DNA of 64,000 nt from Trinickia dabaoshanensis (GCF_002879885.1 NZ_PNYA01000010.1:124001-188000), one strand, 5' to 3'. Shown: positions 16,202 to 24,895, numbered from the stretch's first letter. The notes: generated by a model not told the origin, from the sequence alone. Numbers and translations: made by a program.

Positions 16202-18445
16202 CTACGCGGCGCGCGAGTCAGCTTGCTCCGAGTTCAGCGTAGTGGCGGTTGGGAATGGCCACGGCGGCTGTTCAGTGTGGGTAGCGGAAGGCGCTTCCGG
16301 GTCGCGAGGCGTGTTGTTAGCGTGCTTCTCGCCGTTGCCAGTATCCGACTCAGCGTCCGCATCCTCGTCGCTCTCTGAACCGCCGCCATCTTCCCCGGTA
16401 CCGGCGTCGTCCTCATCCTCATTGTCCTCGCGGACAGCCCACGAGGGCATAGCCGGGGCATCGCGGTCGGTGAGGATTTCCGGGAGCCATGCGACGTTGG
16501 CGAGGCGCAGTTCGGCGGCGGCTGCGGCGTCCGCCTTTTTCATCTTTGCGAGATCGGTGGCCACCTTCGGTGACACGGCGGCGGACACGACCTCGGCGAT
16601 GCGAGCCTTGCTGACATGCTCGAAATACGTGGTGCGAGTCGGCTTCCAGTACTTGGTCATATCGAGGTTCAGCGCATCCGCGAGCGCATTGATGGCAAGC
16701 GGCTTTTCCTCGCCTGCGATGCCGTCGAGTAGCGTACCGGTACAGAACGCGAGTAGATCGAGCAACGTCGTGCCGGGGTCTTGCTGCATCAGCCAAGGGA
16801 GCAGTACGGATCGTTTCGCCGGTAGTTCCTCGACCCACCGTGCGCGCTGCGCTTCGATAGCGCCCCATGCCTGACTCTCGGGCAGGTCGTCTGCCGCACG
16901 CAGCAGCCGGTCGCGATTGTTCTCTCCGGACAGGGTCAGATAGTCCGGCGCGGACGTATAGCCATAGTGCTCGGGCAGCGCCTGCGGGATCAGGTGGCGC
17001 AGCAGCGCTGCGAGTGCAACGGTGGGCTGCGCGACCAATTCGGCGTGGATGGCGGCGGCGCGGTGCGCGGTCAGCCGCTGACACAGCTTCGCGCTGTGGA
17101 CGGGTTGGATCTTCGGGGCCTGTGTGCCCGCTCCGTTGGGGGCGTCGGCTGTGGGCATACCCGTGACGGTCGCACCTGCTGCGTCCAGCGCCAGGCAGTT
17201 GTCGCGCCGCACGAGGCCCCGCTCGACGGTGAGTTCGCCCTGCGGGCCGACGATCACGTATGCGCCAGCCTCGGCCATCTGCGACTTGTCCCACAGGACG
17301 GCGCGGTTTTCAATCGCCGTGATTGCAGCATTCGCCCGCTCGATTTCTAGGTCGAGGCGTTCGGCTTCCTCGTAGGCGTTTTCATCGTCCTCCGACAGTG
17401 CGTCGAGCTTTTCCGCGAGTTCATCGCGCTGCGCCGTGAGCGCGTCGATTTCGCGCTGCTCGTCCTCGGTGTGCGGCCGCTGGGCCGGTTGCAGTTTGCC
17501 GTAGCGGTTCAGTTCCAGCGGGTCTCGCTCGACACGAGTCTCGACCCAGCCCCAACCTTCGGCGCGGACTTCCTCGGTGGCTGCATCAAGCTTCTGTGCG
17601 ACCAGGCGTTGCAGCAGGTCGGCGTCGGCAATGTAGCCCGCGTTTTCGTCGTCACTGAACAAATCTCGACGCACATAGCCACCCGCAGCCTCGTAGGCGG
17701 CGAGGCCAACGAAACGCACGAGACGGCTTCGGCTCGCGTCGATCTCGGCGCGGGTGATCGCCTGTCGCAAATAGTGCGGCTGACGCTGCCACTCGTTCGC
17801 GTCAAACCAGAGACGTTCCTGGGTTTCGTGGTCATCTGCAAGGGCGAGTGCGGCCAGTTGGTCGAGCGTGATCGCATCCTCGCGCAGCAGCGCGAGCAGT
17901 TTGGGCGATACGTTGGCGAGTTTCACGCGCCGTTTGACAGTGATGGGCGAGGCGGAAAAGAGTGCGGCGATGTAATCGACGCTGCGGCCTTCCTCGGCCA
18001 GCATCCGGTAGGCACGCAGCACGTCGAAGGGATCCAGTCCCTCGCGCTCGCTATTCTCGATCAGCGAAATTGCGAGCGCTTCGCCTTCGCTTACGATCCG
18101 CACGGGCACTGGATAGTCGGCGGCGATATGCCTTTGCTCGAACAGCAGGTCGAGTGCGGCTTCCCGGCGCTGGCCCGCGCAAACGCCATATTTGCGGTGT
18201 TTCCCGCGCGATCCCTTGATTTCGTGGACCACGAGATTTTGCAGCAACCCTTTCGCTCGGATGTTGGCGGCGAGTCCGGGGATTCCTGCCAGAGGCTTCG
18301 TGCGGACGTTCAGCGGCGAGCGCCGTAGGCTCGAATAGGGCACGGTCACGACTGGCTGCTCATCGCCGAAGTTCGTTTCGAGGATAACTGCAGATTCGGT
18401 GGCGTCAACGGCGGCGCTGACGGTTTCCATATTTTGGGCTTGCAT
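16202..18445 (-). CDS. Large ParB/RepB-like plasmid protein
   Basis: 747 residues. After a short leader, residues 40-130 form a ParB-like nuclease/CTPase domain (SSLRRSPLNVRTK, NIRAKGLLQNLVVHE, KYGVCAGQRREAAL, ALAISLIENSEREGLDPFD). A ParB helix-turn-helix follows (DYIAALFSASPITVKRRVKLA). The long C-terminal part is specific to plasmid and island ParB-like proteins and ends in an acidic low-complexity tail (EDNEDEDDAGTGEDGG). ATG 18445 is chosen because GGAG lies 9 bases before it; GTG 18484 is the longer option. It is cotranscribed with the DUF932 gene and may act in partition or gene control of the element. Confidence 0.85.
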   Translation of the reverse strand: MQAQNMETVSAAVDATESAVILETNFGDEQPVVTVPYSSLRRSPLNVRTKPLAGIPGLAANIRAKGLLQNLVVHEIKGSRGKHRKYGVCAGQRREAALDLLFEQRHIAADYPVPVRIVSEGEALAISLIENSEREGLDPFDVLRAYRMLAEEGRSVDYIAALFSASPITVKRRVKLANVSPKLLALLREDAITLDQLAALALADDHETQERLWFDANEWQRQPHYLRQAITRAEIDASRSRLVRFVGLAAYEAAGGYVRRDLFSDDENAGYIADADLLQRLVAQKLDAATEEVRAEGWGWVETRVERDPLELNRYGKLQPAQRPHTEDEQREIDALTAQRDELAEKLDALSEDDENAYEEAERLDLEIERANAAITAIENRAVLWDKSQMAEAGAYVIVGPQGELTVERGLVRRDNCLALDAAGATVTGMPTADAPNGAGTQAPKIQPVHSAKLCQRLTAHRAAAIHAELVAQPTVALAALLRHLIPQALPEHYGYTSAPDYLTLSGENNRDRLLRAADDLPESQAWGAIEAQRARWVEELPAKRSVLLPWLMQQDPGTTLLDLLAFCTGTLLDGIAGEEKPLAINALADALNLDMTKYWKPTRTTYFEHVSKARIAEVVSAAVSPKVATDLAKMKKADAAAAAELRLANVAWLPEILTDRDAPAMPSWAVREDNEDEDDAGTGEDGGGSESDEDADAESDTGNGEKHANNTPRDPEAPSATHTEQPPWPFPTATTLNSEQADSRAA

Positions 18446-18575
18446 GATTGACTCCGGAAAGTTGGAAAGAATGTGCCGGGCCACTGCGGTGCGAATGCGT
18501 CAGAACGCGACCCGACGGGCGTTCTGGCGCAAAGGCTGAGAGCCAGGGCGGCGTGGGTGCGCCGCCCCGAAGTCG

Positions 18576-19409
18576 CTACGCCTTCATCCGGCGCATGGCA
18601 TCGGCGAGCATCCAAAGAGCGCGGTTAAGCTTCACGTTCTGGTCGATGCCGGTGATCGGACGCGTGGACATGGAGCGGCCGGAGCGCGAGCGGCCGTGCA
18701 GCCCACCCTTCGTGAGGTTTTCCTGCACGCGGTTAAAGACGGTCCAAAGGTCGTCGCGGCGATCTTCGAAGCGGCGCGGGGCGAGCAGTTGGCTGTCGGT
18801 GATAGGGGCGGGTGCTTCCGCGTCGGTCGGGTCGTAGCGCAGCGCAAGGGCGGAGCGGGCGAACGCGTGTTGTTCGTTGCGGTCGAGCGTCACAGCGCAC
18901 ATACCGTCCTTCTGCTCGCGGATCAAGTCGAACCCGTCGAGCACGTCGAACGCGCCGTTGATCACGTTCTGGACGACGTTGCCTTTATGCGGCACGCGGA
19001 TATCAGCGATGTTGTCGCCCGCGACCATGCCGTTTTGGCACACGAACCGGAATGTGCCTGCGAGCATCTGATAGCTGCTCGTGCCGTCGTGCGAGTTCAG
19101 CATTACGATTTCATCGGCTTCCTCGCCGGTGATCTGATCGGCATGGCGCAGCCGGAGTATATGCTTGGTGAATTCACGCTTGCCCTCATCGCGCACGCGG
19201 GTTTGGCACACCATGAACGGCTGAAAGCCTTCGTTGCGCAGGCCACGCAGGACCTCGATGGTGGGAATGTAGGTGTATCGCTCGGAGCGACTTTCGTGCT
19301 TGCCGTCCGCGAAGATGGAGGGAGCAACGCGGCGAATCTGATCGTCTGAGAGGGGCGAGTCAGCGCGCAACATCGGGGAGTCGTAACGGAAAGAGGAAGC
19401 GAGTTGCAT
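18576..19409 (-). CDS. DUF932 plasmid/phage-type protein
   Basis: 277 residues. Recognisable DUF932 features are RYTYIPTIEVLRGLRNEGFQ, HILRLRH, EIVMLNSHDGTSSYQM and FRFVCQNGMV. The family is common on plasmids, integrative elements and phages, usually beside ParB-like genes as here, and has no settled function. ATG 19409 has GGAG 8 bases upstream. The leader before it is unusually rich in inverted repeats (19521-19792). It ends 130 bases before the ParB-like gene start, same strand. Confidence 0.88.
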   Translation of the reverse strand: MQLASSFRYDSPMLRADSPLSDDQIRRVAPSIFADGKHESRSERYTYIPTIEVLRGLRNEGFQPFMVCQTRVRDEGKREFTKHILRLRHADQITGEEADEIVMLNSHDGTSSYQMLAGTFRFVCQNGMVAGDNIADIRVPHKGNVVQNVINGAFDVLDGFDLIREQKDGMCAVTLDRNEQHAFARSALALRYDPTDAEAPAPITDSQLLAPRRFEDRRDDLWTVFNRVQENLTKGGLHGRSRSGRSMSTRPITGIDQNVKLNRALWMLADAMRRMKA

Positions 19410-20046
19410 GGCAATCTCCACAGTCAAGGTTGAGGACCTGAACCGGGCGGGGAGGGTTGCCTTGCCGTTGCGGCTGGACACCTCCCGGTGGAACTCGGGG
19501 TTGGCTTTGCTGCCGCCAAGCTCCCGGGTTCCCGCCCGTGCGACTGGAGGAGCCGATAGCGGGCAGGCGTCAAGGAAGAAGGCGAGGGAGGGGTGCGGGC
19601 AACACGGTCCCTCGCCCCTTGATGCCTGCCCGCTATCGGCTACGGTCGCGGGTCAAGGGCGGGAACCTGGGAGTCGGGTGCATGCCATGCCGCGGGTTGA
19701 CCGGGCAGTGTGCCGGTCATGCGTTGGTGGCAGATAACGCGGGCGTCTGCATCAGCACCTGGTAGCAGGTTAAGAATCTACCTAAGAGGTGCCGGGTGGG
19801 CGGTTTGCCATTCTCGAGATAGAGCGATAAAGCTGACGTTCGAGTTTCGCGTCATCTTTCAACACGCCTACTGCTGCGCGTAATGGCAGCCACTGCGGTA
19901 TGCATTTTCGTTAGTGGATTCGATAAAATGTGTCTCAGTTTTTGTGCCGTGTCGCAGTCGAGTCTCACTGAGCGATGACACCATAAGACACGCCTTTATG
20001 CCTGGGGAATGCAAGTTGATGAACGAAGCGCAACGATCATTGAACT
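19410..20046. other. Hairpin-rich leader upstream of DUF932 (637 bases)
   Basis: No gene was recognised. The segment contains a nested inverted repeat of about 150 bases (19521-19673), a perfect TGACCGG/CCGGTCA stem at 19698-19719, and a two-part stem at 19755-19792. The right 200 bases are AT-richer and probably carry the promoters for DUF932 (minus) and the GIY-YIG gene (plus). Such density of dyads suggests a regulatory RNA leader, a centromere or a replication control region. Confidence 0.6.
19521..19673. repeat. Nested inverted repeat, about 150 bases
   Basis: Inner arms: 19551-19589 and 19608-19641 pair over 18 perfect bases (AGCCGATAGCGGGCAGGC). After one mismatch come 6 more pairs, a 5-base bulge and 9 more pairs, leaving an 18-base G-rich loop. 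Outer arms: 19521-19537 (CTCCCGGGTTCCCGCCC) and 19657-19673 pair with one mismatch. A further 5-base match (GCGAC/GTCGC) lies between. The whole could extrude as a cruciform or fold as a long RNA stem in the DUF932 leader. No element ends or target duplication were seen. Confidence 0.85.
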
Positions 20047-20712
20047 ATGGCTGAAAGAGCGGATTACCAACGGCTGGTAAATGCCGGAGCGATCGTAGAC
20101 ATGGACCGCTTGCTGCACTTCGCGACAGAGAAGGACTTGGTAATTACGCGAGTCGGCTCCGCACATGTTACCGTGACGAATGCGGCGGGTCTTCGGTTCC
20201 GATTGTTTCTCGCAACCCATGAGAAGGCCCGTCGAGCCGGGCAGACTGTGGGGCGAGGTATCGTCTACGACTTCTGGATCTATGCCCTTGTCGCTCACAC
20301 TTCGACCGAGCGAGCGTGCTACATCGGTCAGACGCGCAATGTTGGCAGGCGAATGCGTGAACACTGGAAGCGCCGCGACGGTACGCGTGCCTCCCGGCCG
20401 CTGTTCGATTGGGCAACTGAGCGGAGCCTGAGCATCAACGCTACGCTTTTGCAAGCGCTAACCGGAAATCAAAACGACGCGGATGACGCCGAGGATGAAT
20501 GGGTTGCGCGAGCCACTGATGCGGGATTCGTACTGCCGGGCTCGGAAGTGTGGGCCCCGCGGCAGCAAGTTGTTCGAAAGTCCGGCAATGCTTGGCCTTC
20601 AATCGCCGTTCAGCGCAATGGCCGGTCGTTGGCAATGATTGCCTCACGCGTAACTTCCGTTGTTGAAATAGCGAGGAATTCAGAACTAAGTGATTCGCAG
20701 ACTGTTCTATGA
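20047..20712 (+). CDS. GIY-YIG nuclease-fold protein
   Basis: 221 residues. At about residues 77-115 the sequence runs WIYALVAHTSTERACYIGQT then RNVGRRMREHWKRRD, which is the GIY-YIG motif pair (IYAL and CYIGQT) with the conserved Arg helix. The N-terminal 70 residues and the C-terminal part are unassigned. GIY-YIG proteins are nucleases of mobile elements, repair or restriction. It stands alone between the DUF932 leader and pseudogenes. The candidate metal-binding Glu would be in EDEWVARA; full catalytic competence is not proven. Confidence 0.72.
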   Translation: MAERADYQRLVNAGAIVDMDRLLHFATEKDLVITRVGSAHVTVTNAAGLRFRLFLATHEKARRAGQTVGRGIVYDFWIYALVAHTSTERACYIGQTRNVGRRMREHWKRRDGTRASRPLFDWATERSLSINATLLQALTGNQNDADDAEDEWVARATDAGFVLPGSEVWAPRQQVVRKSGNAWPSIAVQRNGRSLAMIASRVTSVVEIARNSELSDSQTVL

Positions 20713-20875
20713 CGCGACGATTAGCGTGTAAAGTACGTCAACGGCCGAGGCTGAAGAACCGTGGTGAATTGGTGGTAGATGCCGTGCGATTCGATGTTGT
20801 TTCACTTTTTGATGCCTGCTCAAATGCTTCCAGGTTAGGAAATGCGAAACTTCCGGTTGAGGGCGCCTTTGGCCC

Positions 20876-20940
20876 GGCGAGCTGGCCATCGCGCTCTTCA
20901 CCAAGGCGGGCGATATTCCCTGGAAGCTCACTCCGATGTC
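20876..20940 (+). pseudogene. Possible PIWI-like fragment
   Basis: Read in frame 2, this short stretch gives GELAIALFTKAGDIPWKLTP. It resembles the conserved helix of prokaryotic Argonaute PIWI domains (pattern AxxxxKxGxxPWxL). Flanking sequence does not continue the family, so only about 20 codons remain. The match is visually striking but very short, and it is reported with low confidence. Confidence 0.25.
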
Positions 20941-20944
20941 GTAC

Positions 20945-21237
20945 TTGAAATCGAACCGAACCCGCCCATCGACATGCTCGTGGCTTGCTTGTGGTCCCGG
21001 TGGCAAAGCAAAGACGAGCCCGATCTACTGTCGATTGCGGCGATCACGGATGAGCCTCCAACCGAGATTGCTGCTGGTCACGATCGCTGCATCATTTCAA
21101 TCCAACCCTCGCAAGTCGATGCCTGGTTGGATCCGGATGCCGGCGAGCTCGCCGCGCAGTAAGCCATTCTCGATTCCCGCGAGAGCCGCCGAACTACGAG
21201 CATTGCATATCGGCATCGGAAACCTCGGCGTTGTAGC
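20945..21237 (+). pseudogene. SRAP (abasic-site processing) peptidase, 3' remnant
   Basis: Frame 1 gives ACLWSRWQSKDEPDLLSIAA, ITDEPPTEIAAGHDRCI and VDAWLDPDAGELAAQ, then a stop at 21160. After the stop AILDSRE follows, and with a frame change PPNYEHCISAS. This is the end of a YedK/HMCES-type SOS response-associated peptidase, which crosslinks to abasic sites in single-stranded DNA. The N-terminal two thirds, including the catalytic Cys2, are absent. A nonsense codon plus a frameshift confirm decay. Confidence 0.65.
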
Positions 21238-21341
21238 GCGCTGAAAACACACGAAGGGCCGACAGCGGTGTATCGGTTATGATCGGCGCAGCGGCGGCAG
21301 GCCGGTCGCCGCTATCGGGTAACTCAAAGCATGGAATACAA

Positions 21342-21824
21342 ATGCCGATCATCTGCCATTACACGCTGAATAAGAAGCAAACCTCGTTTCTACAATGCCC
21401 TGGGCTGGGCAGCATTCCGGCGTTTTCCGGAAAGGATCAGTACGTCAACGACCCTGCCGCGACGGCAGTTGCCAAGAAAGGCCCGATTCCAGCCGGCACC
21501 TACTACATCATCGATCGCCAGACCGGCGGACGTTACCCTGAGGTCGAGGACGCGATTCACGACATCATTACAAACACGCATCGGCGCGAGTGGTTTTCGC
21601 TCTACAGCACGAGCCCGCCGATCGGCGATTACATGAACGTAAAAGGGGTACTTCGCGGGAACTTCCGTATTCACCCGGTCGGTCGCTTTGGCGAAAGCGA
21701 CGGTTGCATCACGCTCACGCATCCGACGCAGTTCGAACAACTGCGGGCCTTCCTGCACTCGCAGAAGACCGAGAAAATTCCGGGTACGGAGCTTTTCTAT
21801 TACGGAAAGGTGGTAGTCCAATGA
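21342..21824 (+). CDS. Tlde1-like (DUF2778) peptidoglycan-targeting effector
   Basis: 160 residues. The core reads KKGPIPAGTYYI, GGRYPEV, then GNFRIHPVGRFGESDGCITL. The invariant His and the SDGCI Cys are those of the DUF2778 domain, an L,D-transpeptidase-like fold. Known Tlde1 proteins are type VI secretion effectors that attack peptidoglycan tetrapeptides in the periplasm of rivals. No signal peptide is present, consistent with delivery by a secretion system. The stop overlaps the next gene by ATGA, as in effector-immunity pairs. ATG 21342 gives the natural N-terminus (MPIICHYTLNKK). No T6SS structural genes are in the window. Confidence 0.8.
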   Translation: MPIICHYTLNKKQTSFLQCPGLGSIPAFSGKDQYVNDPAATAVAKKGPIPAGTYYIIDRQTGGRYPEVEDAIHDIITNTHRREWFSLYSTSPPIGDYMNVKGVLRGNFRIHPVGRFGESDGCITLTHPTQFEQLRAFLHSQKTEKIPGTELFYYGKVVVQ

Positions 21825-22099
21825 AACGATTGCTTGTCTCCCTGATCGCGGCGCTCGTTCTTGCGTTTCCAATAGCCATCGCGATCGGCCGCAACCCTTG
21901 GTTCGGGCGCTGGATGGCGTACGGTCATGGATGGGATGCATTCGATCCGCTGCTCAACTTCTTTGGTGTGGTCGGCGTCGAGGGCGAAGGCGATGTAGTG
22001 GTCAACACGTTGTTGATCGTGTCGTTCGTTCTGTCGTTTGCGCTTGCTTGGTTCATATTTGGTGCAGTCAAGCGAATAAGGCAACGTAAAGCGCAGTGA
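21821..22099 (+). CDS. Small membrane protein, candidate Tlde1 immunity protein
   Basis: 92 residues. There is an N-terminal hydrophobic segment (LLVSLIAALVLAFPIAIAI), a periplasmic-type middle of about 35 residues with several Trp and Gly, and a second segment (LLIVSFVLSFALAWFIFGA) with a basic tail. The ATG overlaps the effector's stop, so the two are translationally coupled. An envelope-located immunity protein is what a periplasm-acting effector needs. No family was recognised; the immunity role is inferred from gene order only. Confidence 0.6.
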   Translation: MKRLLVSLIAALVLAFPIAIAIGRNPWFGRWMAYGHGWDAFDPLLNFFGVVGVEGEGDVVVNTLLIVSFVLSFALAWFIFGAVKRIRQRKAQ

Positions 22100-22218
22100 A
22101 ATGGCGTCCACCGTGTGGCGCCGGATCGATCCAGACGACAAAGACGGCAAATTCAGGATGCTCAGTATGATTTCACCGAGACTTTGTATCAGTACTTCCC
22201 CCGCCGGTTTCGAGACGC

Positions 22219-22591
22219 TTGCTGATGCATTGGTCAGCGCCCTACCTGCGGCGCGCCGAGCCCCGCCGACTCGCTATGTTCGAGCCGCCATGCCTCCGAA
22301 GCCGAATTGTCACGATGCTGGTCGACGCGTGGCTAAGCACGCACCCGGGAACGCTAGTCGTGCGCGGTTGGCTTGCTTCCAGCATTGTCGACGGTATCGC
22401 AGTTCTGTGCGTATTCGCTCGTTCGCGACGCGGACGGCAGGCTTCTGGACCCGAGTCTGTGTACGAGTGAGCCGCCGTTGTCGTTCGTGCCTCACCCTCG
22501 TTACGTCGGCGGATTTTTCTCGCGTCTAAACGCGCCAGAACCTCCGCATGTGCTCGTCGTGTACGGCGTTCAAGAGCCGGAAGATACGTAA
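22219..22591 (+). pseudogene. Frameshifted hypothetical protein
   Basis: Frame 1 from about 22312 gives MLVDAWLSTHPGTLVVRGWL, then loses sense near 22400. Frame 2 continues AYSLVRDADGRLLDPSL and FVPHPRYVGGFFSRLNAPE to a stop at 22591. The joined reading (a beta strand with GxLVVRGW, then DADGRLLDPS) looks like one globular protein interrupted by a single frameshift. Family not recognised. It could be one gene with a sequencing or real frameshift. Confidence 0.45.
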
Positions 22592-22732
22592 GCTCAATCG
22601 CGTGCGCCGTCGTGCGCCGGGCTTGCAACCAGGCACGTAATCGGCTTACGTGGCTCGATCAGCGGACGTGGCTACGTAAAACCGGCGCTACATTTGCCGG
22701 CTGGTCCGGCAACCATATTCAGGAGAGGCTAT

Positions 22733-23161
22733 ATGTTGGTTATTAAACTGCTTGCAGTCGTCGCTGTCATCGCGGCACTCGTTCTTGGTATCACAATGTT
22801 CAATCAGCACTGTGCGGAAAAGTTTGGTCACGCGTTCTTCACGAAGAAGGCTTTCTATCTCACAGCCGCTGCGCTGGGCCTAATCGCCGTAGGCAACATA
22901 TGGCGACATTCGTCGATCCAGAGCCATGGGGACACGCTAAATGGCCTCGTGCTGATGATTCTGGGCACCTTGATGGCCTGTTGGATGATCTATGTGAACA
23001 TCCGGCGTACCGATGCGGTCTATGGCATCGGCGGATCGGTTGCTCAACTTGGGCTGTTTTCGGTCTTGGCCTGGGTTTGGTTGCCGCTAATGGTCTTGGC
23101 CCTGATCGGCCAATTTCTTCTGCTGATGACCGCGAAACCAGTGTATGTCGTGAACCGTTGA
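22733..23161 (+). CDS. Hypothetical integral membrane protein
   Basis: 142 residues with four hydrophobic segments (about 2-20, 41-56, 70-90 and 105-137). A perfect AGGAGAGG lies 6 bases before ATG 22733. No conserved motif was recognised; HCAEKFGHAFFTKKAF forms the first loop. It is followed after about 160 bases by the receiver-like gene, and nothing indicates a shared function. Confidence 0.65.
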   Translation: MLVIKLLAVVAVIAALVLGITMFNQHCAEKFGHAFFTKKAFYLTAAALGLIAVGNIWRHSSIQSHGDTLNGLVLMILGTLMACWMIYVNIRRTDAVYGIGGSVAQLGLFSVLAWVWLPLMVLALIGQFLLLMTAKPVYVVNR

Positions 23162-23318
23162 CGTGCTCCCGCCGGGCGCATATGGCAACGCGTCCATTGC
23201 CCCGTGCCAATCTGCGCATCGAAGCAGCGCAGCCTTCATTCCGCCGAAACGGACCGGACCCCATCGGCGCCTAGCGCAACTGGTATCTTATCCTTATCTG
23301 CTACCGGGAGGACGTCAA

Positions 23319-23699
23319 ATGCTTAAGGTTCTGTTAGTCGACGACGACCCGGGCGTACTGGATGTCCTGCAGCATATGTTGGAAACGCAGCATTACAGAG
23401 TCTTAACGGCACAAGATGACCGAGTCGCACTTGAATGGGTCCAGCGCGAACGACCCGACCTGATCATCACCGAAGCGTCGGGGCCAGGCATCGACTGCGC
23501 CGAATTTTGCGGGCTTCTTAAGGAAGACCCCTCGACGCGGGACGTTCCGGTAATGATCCTCGCCGCTTTGCCTCTGCTCTCGCCTGTGCAACGCGGTTCG
23601 GCGTGCGCGGTGCTCTACAAGCCGGTCTCGACTGACGATCTGTTAAGTGCGGTCCGAGCCGTCATCGACGAGGCAGTGCAGGGCTCCCCCCGAACCTAG
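23319..23699 (+). CDS. Receiver-domain protein lacking the phospho-acceptor Asp
   Basis: 126 residues, a lone receiver fold. The acidic pair is intact (VLLVDDDPG, residues 8-10) and so is the switch Lys (LYKPVS, Lys101). The acceptor position is Glu52 (PDLIITEASGPG), where the family has Asp, and the usual Thr/Ser after strand 4 is Ala82 (MILAALP). Such pseudo-receivers cannot be phosphorylated normally, and Asp-to-Glu can mimic the active state. No output domain is present. GGGAGGAC precedes the start. It lies 173 bases before the PAS-STAS gene, and a partner-switching role with it is plausible. Confidence 0.85.
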   Translation: MLKVLLVDDDPGVLDVLQHMLETQHYRVLTAQDDRVALEWVQRERPDLIITEASGPGIDCAEFCGLLKEDPSTRDVPVMILAALPLLSPVQRGSACAVLYKPVSTDDLLSAVRAVIDEAVQGSPRT

Positions 23700-23872
23700 T
23701 GCTGCTTCTCCCGGCGCCGGTGCGGTTGATTCATTCGGCAACCGTCATTTGACCGCCCGCTGGCGCTCCGCGACTGTACTTGCGGATCGCACGAACGTGA
23801 ACAACAATTTATCGATCTGGGTCGTCCAACCTGACTGCGTTTCAACCGCGCCTTCACGCCTATGAGGCAAAG

Positions 23873-24838
23873 ATGCAATCAGAATCGCACACCGCGCTGG
23901 ATTTTCGCGCCATCTTCGAGAACACGCCGGGCCTGTACCTTGTGTTGGCGCCGGACCTGACCATTGTCGCCGTCAACGATGCCTATGCAGCGGCGACGAT
24001 GACTGTGCGAGAGTACATCGTCGGCCGCGGCCTTTTTGACGTCTTTCCTGATAACCCCGACGAGCCTGGCGCGAGTGGCGTAAGCAATCTCAGAGCTTCC
24101 TTGGAGCGTGTGCTCGAACTTCGGCGTGCCGACGCCATGCCGGTGCAGAAGTACGACGTTCGCCGCCCCGTTTCGGAAGGGGGGGGCTTCGAGGAACGGT
24201 ACTGGAGTCCACTCAATACGCCGGTATTGGATTCGGCCGGCCGGGTGCGCTGGATTATTCATCGAGTCGAAGATGTCACCGGGCTTGTGCAGGCCCAGCT
24301 CAAGGGACGGGAGCTAGACAGAATCGTCAGAGACAGCGAAAACGTGATCAACCGATTGCGCGCTGCGAACGCCGAGCTCGCGCGACAAAAGCAAGAACTG
24401 CAGGAGCGCGAAACGGACATTCGTCGGCTATCAACGCCGGTGCTTCAGCTACGCGAGGGCCTTTTGCTCCTTCCCATCGTCGGCGCGCTAAACGCCGAGC
24501 GAGCTCGCCAGTTGACGGACACGCTACTCAGGTCTATTGGCACAAACCGAGCGCGTGCAGTAGTTATGGATGTGACTGGGGTGGCCGATGTCGATTCGAC
24601 CATCGCAGGCCGGCTGATCGGCTCAGCCAGCGCTGCGCGTTTAATGGGCGCGACAGTCATCCTGACGGGCCTGTCGTCACAGGTCGCTCGCTCACTTGCC
24701 TCACTCGACGTCGATCTGGGACAGATCGTAACGATGGGCGATCTTCAAAGCGGAATTGAGACCGCAGAACGGTTGCTTGGATATCAGCTGTTTAGCGCAG
24801 GCGCAGGCATCGGCGCCGCAGAGCAGGCACCGGCGTGA
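23873..24838 (+). CDS. PAS-STAS protein, RsbR-like
   Basis: 321 residues. A PAS domain spans about residues 8-130 ([44 protein letters not shown]). A coiled coil follows at 135-190 ([19 protein letters not shown]). A STAS domain spans 195-300 ([37 protein letters not shown]). The DSTIA segment is where RsbR/SpoIIAA proteins are phosphorylated on Ser or Thr. Architecture equals RsbR co-antagonists of stressosomes, with PAS as sensor. No kinase or phosphatase partner is in the window, but a lone receiver lies upstream and a diguanylate cyclase downstream. Confidence 0.85.
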   Translation: MQSESHTALDFRAIFENTPGLYLVLAPDLTIVAVNDAYAAATMTVREYIVGRGLFDVFPDNPDEPGASGVSNLRASLERVLELRRADAMPVQKYDVRRPVSEGGGFEERYWSPLNTPVLDSAGRVRWIIHRVEDVTGLVQAQLKGRELDRIVRDSENVINRLRAANAELARQKQELQERETDIRRLSTPVLQLREGLLLLPIVGALNAERARQLTDTLLRSIGTNRARAVVMDVTGVADVDSTIAGRLIGSASAARLMGATVILTGLSSQVARSLASLDVDLGQIVTMGDLQSGIETAERLLGYQLFSAGAGIGAAEQAPA

Positions 24839-24895
24839 CCGCAATCCCTGCATCGCAGCGTCGTCTACATCAAAGGGCTGCCCCGATGCGTTTAA

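Noticed and set aside
19521-19673. Insertion sequence or MITE
   Set aside because: Arms are internal and nested, with no terminal direct repeats and no second copy in the window.
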